A stretch of DNA of 64,000 nucleotides from Petunia secreta (taxonomy: Eukaryota > Streptophyta > Magnoliopsida > Solanales > Solanaceae), in contig JARKIP010000049.1 of the NCBI GenBank assembly GCA_029990175.1, forward strand, positions 9,960,001 through 10,024,000, written 5' to 3'. The position numbers and the translations under genes were made by a program. The notes beneath the pieces are model-generated. The model was not told the DNA's origin. It ran no database searches and saw only the letters and a program-made list of their open reading frames with translations. Of the stretch, positions 31,754-45,381 are shown one piece after another (within the stretch, counting starts at the first letter, position 1; each line of letters begins with the position of its first letter).

Positions 31754-33031
31754 TAAATAATATCCACTAATTTAAGTGAGGAAATTTTTTATTATTCATG
31801 ATGTATAGCTCGGGAATAAAGAATTGTTACATGATTTAAAGATGTTAGCTACAAATTTATGTGACTCTCTTCTTTATGGAAAGTTTAAAATGTTTGACAT
31901 CATTGTGTTATTGAGATTTAAGACTATACAAGTTTCATAATGTTGAAATATTCACATGATTTTTTCTCTATAAACTCTGATATTTCAGTCATTAATGTAC
32001 TATAGTGTTTAGTTCCGAGAGTTTATATTTAATTTATGAACCACGTATTTAGTCAAATGGTGAAATTGAAACAAGATACTCCAAGAGTCCTAGTTTATAC
32101 ATTTATCTTATCTTGTATTTTAAGCCACACAATATTGTACCACCAAAGGTGGACTGTGTGGTAAGTAAACGTGCTTTCACTTCCGTACGAGCGTTAAAAG
32201 TCATAGACATGCCTTTTGCGACGAATTTAAATTAGTCGAGCTAGTATATCACAGGAAATCAAATTATAAACTAAGACACAAAAGATAACAATGTGAACCC
32301 AATTTCCACTTAAAATGGATAAGGTTTATTCTTAGTTAGAGGCAATAAATTGATGATGAGACCATGAAAGGAGATTTTTGTATGATCTAATCATAATCTA
32401 CAACCACTTCTTTTTTACAGAATGAAATATAGCAGCATTCAAATGTTTCAAAACCAAAGGCTGTAATATATGTTACAAGCAAAAATTACATGAAACCTGT
32501 TGTACTTATTCATAGAACCTCAAGAATAAGTGCAGCAGCTTTCTAACTTATGTATATTCCCTAAAGCATATTAAAGTCCATCAGGCTAACCAAGCATTAC
32601 TGTGGTCCGGAGGCTGTGGGTGCACCTCATATAGATATACATAGTTTTAACATTTACTAGTACTAAGTATCTTTTAAATTCTTCTATACTGTATATAAAA
32701 TCTCTTGTATGCTAGATCCACCTTTGCCCTGGAAAATCACTGCAATTTCACCTGTCAAAAACAAGATAATCTATACCGGCTTTTGATGATCCATTAGCTA
32801 AACTCCCATTCTAGCAACTCATATTAGGTTTGCTGATCATCAGCCAGCCGCATCGATTCAGTGGTTTTAAAAATGTACTCTAATAACTTCAATTTCCCCT
32901 GCATGATTGTGCCTGATTATGTGAAGTGATCATTTCTTGATTTTTCACCTGCACTGCTTTTACCAAAAAATCAAAGTTAGTACTAGAAATTTTGTAAAAC
33001 TGTCTGATGGAGTAACAGTAAGTGAATCGCT
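31754..33031. other. Intergenic region, probably including the KNOX 3' UTR
   Basis: AT-rich, with no supported gene. The part next to 33031 should hold the 3' untranslated region of the minus-strand KNOX gene. Confidence 0.4.
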
Positions 33032-36000
33032 TTACCTCTTGCGTTTGCTTTTCTGGGTAGATGATGATGCGTTAGTGTGCCAGTTCCTTTTCCTTTGGTT
33101 GATGAACCAGTTGTTGACTTGTTTTAGTTGCAAGCCTGTTTCTTGCACTAATTTTGCTTTGTCTTCCTCCTAATATATTTTAATTTGTTCCCATAAAGTG
33201 AGTATTAGAAGTAGTAAGGAGGTAATAAAATCTGTATGAGTGTCCTAGCTTATCTAGTACTTACTGTTGGATAAGGCCACTTGGAATGTGACTTCCACCA
33301 AGCTTTTAAGGCAGATGTAGTGTCACCAGGCAGCTTTCCTGCTCTTCTTTTGCGTAAAATTTCTTCTCTGATGTCAACAATCTTCTCCTTGTAACCCTAC
33401 AAAAGATAAAGAAGAAACTGATTAACAAACACAGGCGAATCTAATTTCTAGAGTTAGCGAGTTTAGAATAATTAAGTGTGATCTTATTATTAGGTATATG
33501 CATATTTAGTTCGAGCTGGAAACAATTAGTTCACATTCGCTCTAGGATCGGCCAATGTTAGCAGGAGCTAGTCCCGGGGAAAATAAAAGAATCGTTGGTG
33601 CAGAGCCAATATATGCTAGTTTACCTGTTTGAACTCCTGCTTCAATTCTTGCCTCACACGCTCCATTAAGAACCTCTCACTTTCGGTAGGTACAAGAGGA
33701 CCAAAGCCTGTGTTGTCTGGTCCATCTAAACCTCCGCTATAATAGGTTGTGTCACATTCTGCTTGATCATCATCATCATCTGACATGGTTGCACCTGTAC
33801 TTTCTCCTGGTGCTACCCCTGTTTGCAGGTTATACACAATTAACACATCCGCTATACAAAATTGGGCTACATGTGTTTGTAATGCTTGCTCCAAAAGATG
33901 AGTACAGATTGTTTACTTCTCTATTTCAGTAAGAGTCTGTGCATTGACAATGTAAATTATTTCTTCACAGTACTATGTTAAGTTGAGTTACAATGACAGA
34001 TAACTCTACATTTGAAGCTTGACATTGTAATCTAAAAAGATAGAGTGATTATCTGTTAATATCATATGAAATTACATTAGTGTAAAACTTCCATACATTA
34101 GTGTATATAACTTAAGACTTCTTCGGGTAATGTGGAACTTTAATATAGGTGATAAGATCATAAGTCTGAAAAAAAAAAAACAAGTGAACAAGCAATATGC
34201 TAGTTTGAGTTGGAGAAATTCAAATAAAATAGAGTAGACAATTGTGTGACCTGTTAAGTTTTGTAGAGATTGATCAAGCTCCCAACAAGCCATGACTGCT
34301 TCCATCGCATGGACACGAACATGTTGTTGCAATTGCTCTTTAAAGGAAGAGAGCAGCAGAACATAATGTGTCTACATCAGAATGAACAAAAATAAATGTC
34401 ATGAAGAATGTTGCATTAGATGTGACTTGTGAGATAAGGAACAACACCCTCTAAAAATGAAGAGAAAATTAAAGCTGAATGAAATTCTGAATGTTAAGAT
34501 AACAAGAACTAAAAGCCAAAAAGGAAAAAAGAACAAAACAATAACCATTGGAGTTCTAATGTAAGGAATTTAACAAACAGTGGATGTTTCAGAAGGCACT
34601 CTGTGTCTATGACAAAAAAAAAAAACTTATTATGATGCCAAAAGTGATAACACTTAGTGATCCTTGGTTATAATACATGTGAAACACTGTAAATTAGAGT
34701 GAAAACTAGTGGAAATCACACATTTCAACCATGTTTATGGATATCAGAATTCCTCATGCCTGGATAATGATACATACTGCAGTTTCAAAATTTAAGTCTA
34801 GATGTAGTACATACTCATGGCAACAGTGGAATAACACCTTGTGTACACTTCTTAAATTAGCTAGAAGCTTTTATTTTAACTGAAGCATGCACACAACTTC
34901 TGTTTAAAAATTAGAATTTATTAGCAACATGCACTGGAGGTGAAATTCAGTTTCTTAGAAAAGATAATCAGTTTTAAATGGTCATATACTTCTTTAACTC
35001 AAAAAAACACATCATCCGTTCATAGGCAGGGCGGACATAGAGCCAAGAAAGGGGTACCAATTGATATCCCTTTGTCGACAAATAACACTATAAATAGGTA
35101 AAAAAAATTATTTTTTAAGGATATGTATTAGTTTTGAGTCCCCTTGGCAATAAAAGATTCTTTAGACTAGTGGTGAAGGGGTATCAAGTTTAAGACTTAG
35201 ATCCTTGGTTTGAGTCTTATGTACAACAACTATATTTTGTGAGTCCCTTTGGTAAAAATCCTGCATCTGCCACTGTTCATTGGAATTATCCCTTCATAGC
35301 AGAACAACAAATAGAAATGAAGTCCTTAGGAAGTCCTATGAACCCTCTAGCCTTAAAAGATTACATTACAAGGAAAAAAAATATATTACTTAAGAGTTAT
35401 CACATAGACAATCAAGGTAGCAACATACAATAACATTTTCACCTTCATTAAATTAACTTATAGATAAGAAGTATCCATAAACATAGAGGCCATAGTTGAC
35501 CCAAAGCAATTATTTCGAATGACTATTTAATCTTGTAGGCAATCACATAATTCCCTGAATAATTCAGAACGATATTAAAGGACTTAGAATTACATAAAAG
35601 ATAGCTAAAGTTACAAAATTCAACCACAATGTATCCATGTAACAATAAAGAAGCTTAAGGTTGAAAATTACCATAAATTGATCAAGGTCTTTATCATCAA
35701 TAGGCCGTTGACTTTGCCCAACAACATAGTATTTAGCCACTAAATTCTGAGACTGTGCCAGCTGCTCATCGATCCTCGGCAGCTGGTCTACCGGTGTTGC
35801 AATTCTCAGGCAAGCCACGTGTGCCGACAGTAGTTGATCACACAAATGATGGTTCATAATATCCGCTTTATGTTTTTCCTTCTCCCAGTAGTTGTCGCTT
35901 TGATCATTATTACTAATATTATTGTTGTTGTTGTCGTTGTTATTCATGACCTCGTCCCTCTCTCCTAGATATTGTTGGCTTAGCTTCTTGGAGAAGCTTA

Positions 36001-36073
36001 TTTGTTCTGAAACATCGTCGTTGTCCGGACCAACAGCGGGGGAGGAGGTGGTGGCGAAGTGGTGAAACGCCAT
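33032..36073 (-). CDS. Class II KNOX homeodomain transcription factor (KNAT3/4/5-like), five exons
   Basis: Exons on the minus strand: 36073-35672, 34371-34251, 33818-33625, 33396-33265, 33169-33032. All introns are GT-AG and the phases fit, giving 328 codons plus stop. Order: Asn-rich N-terminus (about 45-58); KNOX1 (HKADIMNHHLCDQLLSAHVA, TPVDQLPRIDEQLAQSQ); KNOX2 (LDQFMTHYVLLLSSFKEQLQ, VHAMEAVMACWELDQSL); acidic linker (GESTGATMSDDDDDQ); ELK region (ESERFLMERVRQELKQEFKQ); TALE homeodomain with KWPYPTEEDKAKL and WFINQRKRNWH. The PYP three-residue extension defines TALE. By family knowledge it is a nuclear DNA-binding regulator that pairs with BELL proteins in cell-wall and leaf development. 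Close to Arabidopsis KNAT3 by recall. Oddities: NHHLCDQLL where HPLYEQLL is usual, a short KNOX1-KNOX2 linker, and a short tail after the homeodomain. Confidence 0.93.
35027..35275. repeat. hAT-like MITE in KNOX intron 1
   Basis: Ends CAGGGCGGACATAG and, inverted, CAGTGGCAGATGCAG. Flanks TTCATAGG (35019-35026) and TTCATTGG (35276-35283) match at 7 of 8 bases, as expected of an 8-bp target duplication. A related copy lies at 58816-59059. Confidence 0.65.
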
Positions 36074-37615
36074 GATCTTAAGAGCTTAGTTCACAGTTTT
36101 CTGCTCATTTCATAGATATACAAAGAAAATGAGAACGTAGAGATCATAAAGAAACCGCGTTTACTACAACAGTACTACTCCCTGTGTTCTAACTTATATG
36201 GGTCTGTTTGACTAGGTTCGGAGTTTTAAAAAAAAAATATATATATACCATGATATGAGTCTAGTATGGGATTTTTTTAATCATATTTTTCATACCGATG
36301 ATATAAATAGTTGATTTATAAGTTTTTATTATAATTTATCATATTTTTTATATAGTTTTTAAATATGTAAATTTTATTTTAAAACGTTGGTGAATTTATG
36401 TCTAAATTTAGTTTACGGCCAAAATTAAAAATTTTGACAGTGATCATACATTCATACTCCGTATGTAACATAAGCTGAAAAATAGAAAGCCATTGATATT
36501 TTAAATAAGAAATGTAAACTTGAATTGTTTTTTTACCATTCCTTTCTGAATAGACTAGTAAGAATATAAAATGGAACACGAGGAGAACTATACATTAAAA
36601 CTCAGAGGAAGTTTCTTTTCTATTGATCAAGTATATTACTTCTTTTTCGATGAAAAATGATTGTAAAATTTGCAGTTAAAATTTCTCGTACTTTGATAAT
36701 ATGTTAATTGTTGAGACGACATTCATTAAAAAGTACATATATTACAATTGAAATGTATGCCCAAATGAAGATAAGTTTCACCGGCATTGATAGAATTGAA
36801 TAAAATTAACCATTTGAGTTAAGTCTCGTTTGGCACCCATTATCAACTAACATTATCTACCTAATCAATAATTAATCCTACCTACATTGTATATATATTA
36901 TTTTGTTAATATTGTAGAGATAAACGGGCTTTCTATATTGTATTTTTTGAGTAATATCTCTGTTTGTTGCAACTAACGCCTTTTACTATTTATAATAAGT
37001 GTACTATTTTAGTTTTACTAAAATAATTGCCGTAGGCAACTTGACAGATCATGTTGATAATAATGGAAATTAGGCAATGGAGAAAGTAATTATTAAGTAA
37101 CATAAGGATTAGGACCACAACGAGCCATTTGCTAATCAGACATTTTAAATCAGAAATGGTTGTGACGGCTTGTCTTTTTGTCCTTTTGAGAGTTAACGTT
37201 TCTGCTTATGATTTGTTGAAGTATTGTAATGCTTAATTATTCTAATCTATAAGATCGTAATGCAACTTCATTTAACTTAATGAAACATTTAGTACCATAT
37301 CGAATTGTAATATAACACCTAAGCTTTTCCATTTTAGCCTAGCTAGCTCTAGTTAACGTCTTATAATTAAAAAGTACCACTAAGTTTTTCATAGGATAAC
37401 CTAATGCCAGGGCTTCTAGGTATATTCTGTATCATAAATATGTATTCTAATGATAAGCGGTATTAGTATTTATTCTCTCCAAACTGTCGTTGCAACTTCT
37501 GAGAGGAATAAGCGAGAGAATTTGTTTACAAGTAAAAAAGGGGAAGTTGCTCTGGCATTGGATGATATTTTATAATGTTTCTTGAAGAATAATTTTCTTA
37601 ATACCGTTTTAGAAA
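36074..37615. other. Region upstream of the KNOX gene
   Basis: AT-rich sequence expected to hold the KNOX promoter and 5' UTR (minus strand). I see no unambiguous TATA box. A degenerate Stowaway-like start (TACTCCCTGTGTTCTAAC) lies near 36176 but no matching right end was found. No gene is supported. Confidence 0.4.
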
Positions 37616-37835
37616 TACTCCCTCCGTCTTAAATTAGTTGTCGCTTTAGTATTTCAAGACATTTTTTACCAATTCTTTCCAATTATGCCCATATTTAATA
37701 AAGGAGTATTTTCTAGAAAAGTCAATCCAGATTCATTTATTAGGGGTAAAATAGTAAAAGACATACCTTATTTATTGATTTCTTAATGAGCGTGCATAAA
37801 CCTAAAGCGGCAATTAAAATGGGACGGAGAGAGTA
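37616..37835. repeat. Stowaway-type MITE
   Basis: TA-flanked, 220 bases including the TA. Ends CTCCCTCCGTCTTAAATTAG and, inverted, CTCTCTCCGTCCCATTTTAA; CGCTTTAG and CTAAAGCG continue the pairing. Confidence 0.8.
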
Positions 37836-37920
37836 ATTCCTAAAGGACATGTCAGGATATATAGTTGTTTTAAATTTACATGGTTTTAGTCATTCATTAG
37901 TGATCTCTTAATTAAGAACA

Positions 37921-37994
37921 AACAGGTCAAAGTTTAAGTAAAACAAGTTCGTTATTTAACAGGTCAAAGTTTAAGTAAAACAAGTTCGTTATTT
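37921..37994. repeat. Perfect 37-bp tandem duplication
   Basis: Two adjacent identical units (37921-37957 and 37958-37994), each beginning AACAGGTCAAAGTTTAAG and ending GTTATTT. Confidence 0.9.
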
Positions 37995-39320
37995 TCAGGA
38001 ATATGATGAGATGGATAAAATATCTTCTTTTTTTAAACCAGAATTTTCAGAGTTCGAATACAGAAAATGTAGAAATATCATGTAGGACGCGTTTTTCCTT
38101 CGTGAGCACAGTGCTGCGTGAATTGATTCCTATTAGTCTGTCTGATCCTATGCGAGAAGCCGAAAACAAATGAGAAAACCAACAAAAATAAAATCGTGAT
38201 TGTGATTTGTGAAAACAGTGCAAAATACATACATGACGAAAATAATAAACACAAAACAAATTTCATATTACAATTTGACTCTGTCAGCCAAGACTTGAGA
38301 GGTGAGATTTCACCAAACTCCACTATCTAAACCATTGGAAAAACAAAGATAAAGGGAGTTATCACTGCCCCTTTTTGGTCTGTTTTTGTGAGTTAGCAAT
38401 TCTTTTTTCTTTTCTTTTCTTTTTATATTATAAGATTTTTCTTTGTCAGAGTGCAGGCAAGCTTTAAAATAAACTTAGGGTCCCCTTGTAGTCAATAAAT
38501 AGGAGTCGTTAAGCAAATTCCAAAATAGACGCAACTTAGTTATCTATTACAGGGATTTATATAATACACACATTATTGTGCAGATTTTTAGTGTCTATTT
38601 ATATAGTAAAACATGTGATAGATTATTTTTATGTGTCATCAATTAATAATATTTATCATAAAGAATTTACTTGTAATTATTTTATAAGTGTTAGGAGTAT
38701 AATTTTATAAATATACATCGCGATAAAACTTAAACTCATATCAGATATATAAATTTTGTGAGGTTTGACTCAAAGCTTCTCTATTCCGTAAGTGTGTGCT
38801 TAATCAAGAAAGAGTAAAATTACCTCATCTTATTAAATGAATCGTTCTCTACTTGCACTATCAGAAAAAAGCAATTTTCTAATGCTCGTCGAAGATGTTT
38901 TTCATCGGACCAAGTCATTTTTTGACGGACGTCCGTTGGAGAATTGCTTATTTCTAGGCAGTGTTATTCAAAAAAACTCATTACTATTCATAGAGATACC
39001 GATTAATGCCAACCAGAAAAAGATTAGATACATTTCGTTCAACTCACCTTCTTTGCTTTTATTTTTTCTTCTTTCGATTATGTGTATTAGGGTCGCTTGA
39101 ACTGATGTAGCAAACAAACGGTCCTTCAAGGGCTATTTTGTTTTTATAAAGATTAAGAGATATGAATATGAATATATATCTGAATATTAAAATGTGGTAT
39201 TAAGTTCTGAACACTGAATGATTAAGACCATTTATTTTTTCAATATCTGAATATTTATAATTTATATTTATTTTTATTAAAGTTTATATATAGTAAATAT
39301 TATATTCACGAGATATTAGA
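37995..39320. other. Intergenic region
   Basis: AT-rich, no supported gene. A CACTA-like end at 38856 was considered and not accepted. Confidence 0.4.
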
Positions 39321-39329
39321 TTGTAAGGT

Positions 39330-39925
39330 GGTGGTATGTAGTGGTATGACTGTGGTGTCTGATAACAGTAATTGTTAGCAATTGTAATGTTGGTGGTGGT
39401 TGTGTGATTGTAGTAATTTGATGGTAGAGATGGTTGGAGGTAGTGACTAGCAGTATTGACAGTGGTAGGTAATGGTGGTGGTGGTGTTTGGTAGTGAAGG
39501 TAGTTGGGTTTGTGGAGGTAGTTAGTATTGGTTGGTGGTGGTGGTGGTGGTGGTGGTGGTGGTGGCATTCATTGTGATAATGGCGATGGTAATGGCGGTG
39601 ATAGGTAGTGGTGGTGGTTATTGTGATTGTGGAGAGGTGGTCAATGGTAGTAGTGGTGGTGGTCAATTGTCGTTAGTGGAAGATGGTGGTGGTTAAGGAG
39701 TTGTAGTGGTAGAGGTGGTGGTGGTTAAGGAGTTGTAGTGGCAGTGGTTCATAGAGATAGTGGTGGTTGTGATGGCCGGGGTGGTTGGTGTGGTAGTGAT
39801 AGTAAGTGGTTGTGGTTGTAGCTGTAGCAATAGGTGATGATGGTAGAGAGAGTTGGTTAGTTGTTGTGGTTGATGGCTAGTGGTGGTGGCGGTGGCGGTG
39901 GCGGTAGTTACCTATTGTGGTGGTA
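39330..39925 (+). repeat. GTG/GGT-rich simple-sequence tract
   Basis: About 600 bases built mostly of TGG, GTG and TAG units, with a pure (GTG)n run at about 39533-39564. Open frames on either strand here (poly-Pro, poly-Thr/His) are by-products of the repeat. Confidence 0.85.
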
Positions 39926-40463
39926 CAGTGGTATCTAGTTGTCGTAATATATGGAGGGGTGATGAACCTCTTAATGATACTAGTGTCTCGACACGTGTTT
40001 TGCATGTGTATGCTTACTTTTATAGTTTATGGTATGTAATTAAATAAAATTAGGTATGTTATGTTGGCGCAATTTGTTTTTATATGAAGAAACACTGAAC
40101 TTGATATTTAGAATGACACATGAATAATAACATGTTTTGACAAATACAACTTCAACAATCAAACTAATATTCCAGTCGATAATATTGTCTCATATCTGAT
40201 TGGAATATCATTTGATACCGAAGTTAAAGGTACTTTCTAAAACTTATTCACTTAAATGTGGTTAATATATTTGCTAAGTTATATAATCTAGACCTTTAAA
40301 AATTAGAAACGTTAACGATACATGACTTTCATCTAAATATGTACTTGATAAAATATAGAAAAAAAATGTAATGAAAAAAATCTCCATCTGAAAATTATTG
40401 CATTCAACTTTTACCTTAAATGAAGAGTGCCACATGCGCTAATCATTGATCCCATCAATAGTC

Positions 40464-40704
40464 TAATGCAGATACAGAAGAAGTTGCTGATTAGTAGTTA
40501 TTAGTAGTTAGTTAAGTAGTTGTTAGTGGTTGTTAATAGTTAGTTAACCAATTAATTATTGCAGTTAGTTAAACGGTTAAGGTAGTTAGAGTAGTGGCTA
40601 GTTAGTTGAGCTAGGATAAATACCAGCTCATTGTACACATTTCAGTCAGAGTAATCAATACAATCTGATTTCATCTTCCAATATTTCTCTCTCTAAAAAT
40701 AACA
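40464..40704 (+). repeat. 5' LTR of the copia element
   Basis: 241 bases with TTAGTAGT and TAGTTAG short repeats in its first half and TAAATACC (TATA-like) near 40617. Confidence 0.9.
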
Positions 40705-40805
40705 TGGTATCATAGCTTGTGAGTCAATAACTGACTCATCCTTCTCGATCCTCGCAGAATCTTCTGGGATTTTCTGGAAACATCATCTAAGCTCAAGCTG
40801 TAGCA

Positions 40806-43800
40806 ATGGCGGAAATGCCTGCACAGGAGAAGCAGTTTCATGAAAACCTAACCCTAGGGAACAATCATCCACTATATCTTCATCCATCAGACACACCAAG
40901 GTCGATTTTGACCTCAGTGCAACTTACTGGTACAGAGAATTACTCTGTTTGGAGCAGATCAATGTTGATCAATCTGCGAGCTAAGAGCAAACTAGGATTC
41001 GTTCTAGGTACTCATAAAAGGAGTGATTTCGCAGCAGATCTAGGAGAACAATGGGAGAAATGCAATGCTTTTGTACTGGCTTGGATCATGAACACAATAT
41101 CTAAGGAGCTACTCAGTGGAATAGTTTAGGCTGAAAATGCAGCAGTTGTTTGGGAAGATCTCAAGGAGAGATTTGATAAGGTTGATGGAGCAAGGATTTA
41201 TCAGATTCATAGGGAAATTTGCAATACTCATCAAGGTACCTCATCTATTTCTTCATATTACTCAAGATTGAGGGTGTTGTGGGATGAGTTTGATGCCCTA
41301 GTCCCATCTCATTCCTGTGATTGTGAAAAATCCAAACTATATGTCAATAATATGCAATATCAGAGGTTGTTTGCCTTTTTAATGGGACTCAATGAGTCAT
41401 CTGGCCAAGCTAGGGGTCAGATATTGATGATGAACCCACTACCTACTGTGAATAAGGCCTACTCCATGGTATTATCTGATGAAAGTCAAAAGGTAACATC
41501 AGGGTCATATTTAGCCAGTACTAATGCTGATAATGTAGAAGCTGCCCTGTATGCTAATCGTGGTAACTTTAGAGGTGGATCTAACTCTAGACAATAGAGA
41601 AGGAATAACTTGTGGTGTGACAATTGCCAAATAAAAGGACACAGTAAAGAGGGATGCTGGAAGATAATAGGATATCCTCCTAATCATCCTATGCATAACA
41701 AAGGAAAGTACAAGGGAGGTGCCCATTATGCAGGTGGTCATAATGCAAATCAAGCTGTTGGTGAGGATATATTTGCTCCTATTGTACACAGAGATGTACC
41801 TCAGCACAACACACAGCAGGGCACCTATCACACAGCTAATCAGGTTCAGTCACAGCCTGTCTTCACTCCAGAACAGTATGGACAAATCCTTAGAATGCTC
41901 AGCAAAGAAAACTCACATGATGTGACAGCTAATATGGCAGGTATTGCTGAAGTAGCTAATTGCTTTTCTGTTCATAATGCAAGCCACCAATGGATAATAG
42001 ACTCAGGAGCATCTACACATATGACTTCTCATTTAGAGTTACTTGAAGATATTGAACACATAAGTACAGGTGAAAAGAGAGTAAACCTGCCAAATGGCAA
42101 CAGTACTAAAGTCACACATATTGGGAGTTGCCCTATCACTGATAAAAACAAGATATCCAATGTATTAGTGGTTCCTGATTTCAAATTTGACCTATTGTCA
42201 GTGTCTCAAATTACAAGACAATTGCAGTGCTCAGTGACATTTTTCCCTGAGTTTTGTCTCTTCCAGGATCTGTCCACTGGGTAGGTGAAGATGATTGGTA
42301 GAGAGAGATGAGGACTCTACTATCTGCCTCAACAAGTGTGTGGAAGTGAGGTCAGCAGCATTGCAGGTTTGATGACAGCTCAGGTGAAAGAAGTTAGTGA
42401 ACAGATGTGGCATAGAAGACTGGGTCACCCTTCAATAAAGGTCATGAAGCAGCTTGGTTTAGCTGAGAAAAGTCATGTGAAAAATAATGTAATAAAGCAA
42501 CAGTCCTTGAATAAATGTCCAGTGTGTCCCTTAGCCAAGCAGGTTAGATTGCCATTCCCTATAAGTACTAGTAGAAGCTCAGGAGTATTTGATCTTGTAC
42601 ATATGGATGTGTGGGGTCCATACAAGCATGCTACTTACAATGGTTTTAAATTCTTCCTGACCCTTGTTGATGATCACTCAAGAATGACTTGGGTGTACTT
42701 ACTGAAATTGAAAAGTGATGTGCACAATATTGAGGAATTTCTTTGTCATGATAAAAACTCAGTTTCACCACTGTATCAGAATTCTCAGGTCAGACAATGG
42801 AGGAGAATTCTTTAATAGAGTGAAAATGCTTGTTCGACTCATTAGGGATTGTACATCAAAGTAGTTGCCCACACACTCCACAACAAAATGGAGTGGTGGA
42901 AAGGAAGCATAGACACATCTTAGAGGTAGCAAGGGCTCTCAGGTTTCAAGGGAATATTCCTCTTAGATTTTGGGGTGAGTGCATCTTGACAGTAGTGTAC
43001 TTGATTAACAGGCTCCCTACAGTGACTCTGAGAGGCAAATCACCATATCAGGTGTTCCATAAGCACAAGCCCAAGCTTGATCACTTGAGGACAATAGGCT
43101 GTTTATGCTATGCCACTAAAGTAGTTAAGCATGATAAGTTTTCTAGCCGTGCTAGTCCATGTGTATTACTGGGATATTCAGCAAACCAGAAAGGCTATCT
43201 CTTGTATGACTTGACTGAGAGAAGGGTCATAGTAAGTAGAGATGTGGTTTTCAAAGAATTAGTGTTTCCTTTTAAGGCTGCCAAGAAGGAGAACAATATG
43301 CCATTGTTTATAGATCATTGTGTTGCAGATGCTGAGGAGTGTGTATTAGGTGATCCTATTAACCTTGATCTCTATGATGATCCATGCCTTGAGTCAGTAC
43401 TGAACTCAATACCAGACACTGAAGAAGAGGTGTTGCTGCCAGAACATGAGTGGAATGACACAGACATTCCATAAGGGGCTGAGAACATTGGTGACCACAC
43501 TTCAGCTAACAATAATGCAGAAACACCTGCAGTGCCTGATAATAATGAAGAATTCAATGCAATGCCTATACAGGATCCCCAGTGATACCATCAGCGGTTA
43601 CTCCTAAAAGACCTTCAAGGTCTAATAATCCACCTATCTGGTTAAAGGACTATGTAGTCACATTACCAAAGTGGAAGCAATCAGCACCTTATTCATTAGC
43701 AAATTATGTGTCCTATCAGAATTTGTCATCCAGCTATCAAGCCTATCTTGGGAAGTTTGCAGCAGAAACTGAACCTAGAAATTATGAAGAAACCAAGAAG

Positions 43801-45381
43801 GATCCAAGGTGGATTGAAGCTATGAATCAGGAAATAAAAGCACTTGAGGAAAACAAGACATGGAAATTAGTTGAATTACCCAAAGGGGAGAAGGCAATAG
43901 GTTGCAAATGGGTTTTCAAGATCAAATACAAGGCTGATGGTGAAGTGGAGAGGTTGAAGGCAAGACTTGTGGCAAAAGGTTACAATCAAACTGAAGGAAT
44001 TGACTACCAAGAGACTTTTTCACCAGTGGTGAAGATGGTCACTGTCAGAACTGTTATTGCCTTAGCAACATCAGAAAACTAGAATGTTTTCCAAATGGAT
44101 GTGTTTAATGCCTTCTTGCAAGGTGATTTAATAGAAGAAGTGTACATGGAGTTGCCCCAGGGAGTTGTTAGTAAGGGGGAGCACACTGTTTGTAAGCTTG
44201 TTAAGTCCCTTTATGGACTCAAGCAGGCTTCAAGACAGTGGAACTCCAAGTTGACTGAAGCATTGCTGAATTCTGGATATAATCAGAGTCACCTAGATTA
44301 CTCATTGTTCACCAAAAGAAGAGGTGATGCCTTAGTAATTGTGTTGGTATATGTGGATGATCTTCTTATTACTGGTAATAGCATGGAGCTGATTGAGGCA
44401 ACAAATGGAGTATTGCACCACAACTTCAAGATTAAGGATCTTGGAGAACTCAGATACTTTTTAGGAATTGAGTTCAGCAGAACTAAGTCAGGGATTTTGA
44501 TGAATCAAAGAAAGTATGCAATGGAGTTAATTTCTGAGGTAGGATTAGCAGGTGCAAGACCTGCAATAACACCACTGGAATGTAATACAAAGTTGACTAC
44601 TGCTGAATATGACAAGTATGGGGAAAATACTGGACAAGAAGATATGATATTGAAAGATGTCACTAAGTACCAAAGGCTGATTGGTAAGTTGTTGTATCTG
44701 ACAATCACTAGACCTGACATAGCTTTCACAGTACAAACTCTTAGCCAGTTTCTTCAAACACCAAAGGTGTCTCATTGGAATGCAGCACTTAGGGTAGTCA
44801 AATACATTAAGAAGGAACCAGGACTGAGAGTGTTCATGTCATCAGATGGGGATAGGAAGCTCATAGGGTATTGTGATGCAGACTGGGCTGCTTGTCCAAA
44901 TACCAGGAGGTCTGTAACTGGCTACTTATTGAAGATGGGAAACTCTCTAATTTCTTGAAAATCCAAGAAGCAGGATACAGTTTCAAGGAGCTCAGCTGAA
45001 GCAGAGTATAGGAGTTTGGCATCCATAACCTGTGAGGTAATCTGGCTCATGAATCTGCTTGGAGAATTAGGTGTAAGGCAAGGAGAGGTTGTAGTGGTTC
45101 ATTGTGATAGCAAGGCAGCTATCCAGTTTGCTGCTAATCCAGTCTATCATGAAAGGACCAAGCATATCGAGATAGACTGTCACTTCATTCGAGAAAAGGT
45201 GCAAAAGCGCCTGATCAAGACAATCTATATCAACACTAAAGATCAGCTAGCAGACATACTGACCAAAGCTCTGGGAAGAATACAACATGAGTTCTTGCTG
45301 TCCAAGCTTGGAGTATTGAATGTTTTCAATACGTCCAGCTTGAGGGGGAGTATTGCAGATACAGAAGAAGTTGCTGATTAG
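40806..45381 (+). pseudogene. Copia gag-pol polyprotein, inactivated
   Basis: gag starts at ATG 40806 (MAEMPAQEKQF). The zinc knuckle CDNCQIKGHSKEGC (CX2CX4HX4C, about 41616) and the protease box WIIDSGASTHMTS (about 41990) are in the same frame. Integrase has the HHCC finger (HRRLGHP, CPVCPLAK), HMDVWGPY, a shifted SDNGGEF (about 42790) and QNGVVERKH (about 42885). RT spans about 43780-44700 with the YVDD box (LVYVDDLLITG, about 44350). RNase H has GYCDADWA (about 44868) and SSAEAEYRS (about 44990). Breaks: stops at 41127, 41595, 42282, 42308, 44080 and 44956, plus frameshifts at about 42720-42830 and 43470-43580. Several stops look like single-base changes from Trp or other codons. Confidence 0.9.

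Noticed and set aside
36176..36470. A further Stowaway-like MITE starting TACTCCCTGTG
   Set aside because: No inverted partner end was found downstream.
38856..39100. CACTATCAGAAAAA as the end of a CACTA transposon, and the 87-codon frame over it
   Set aside because: No matching inverted end or 3-bp duplication was found, and the frame has no recognisable protein features.
39284..39666. Minus-strand proline- and threonine/histidine-rich frames
   Set aside because: They are translations of the GTG/GGT simple repeat.
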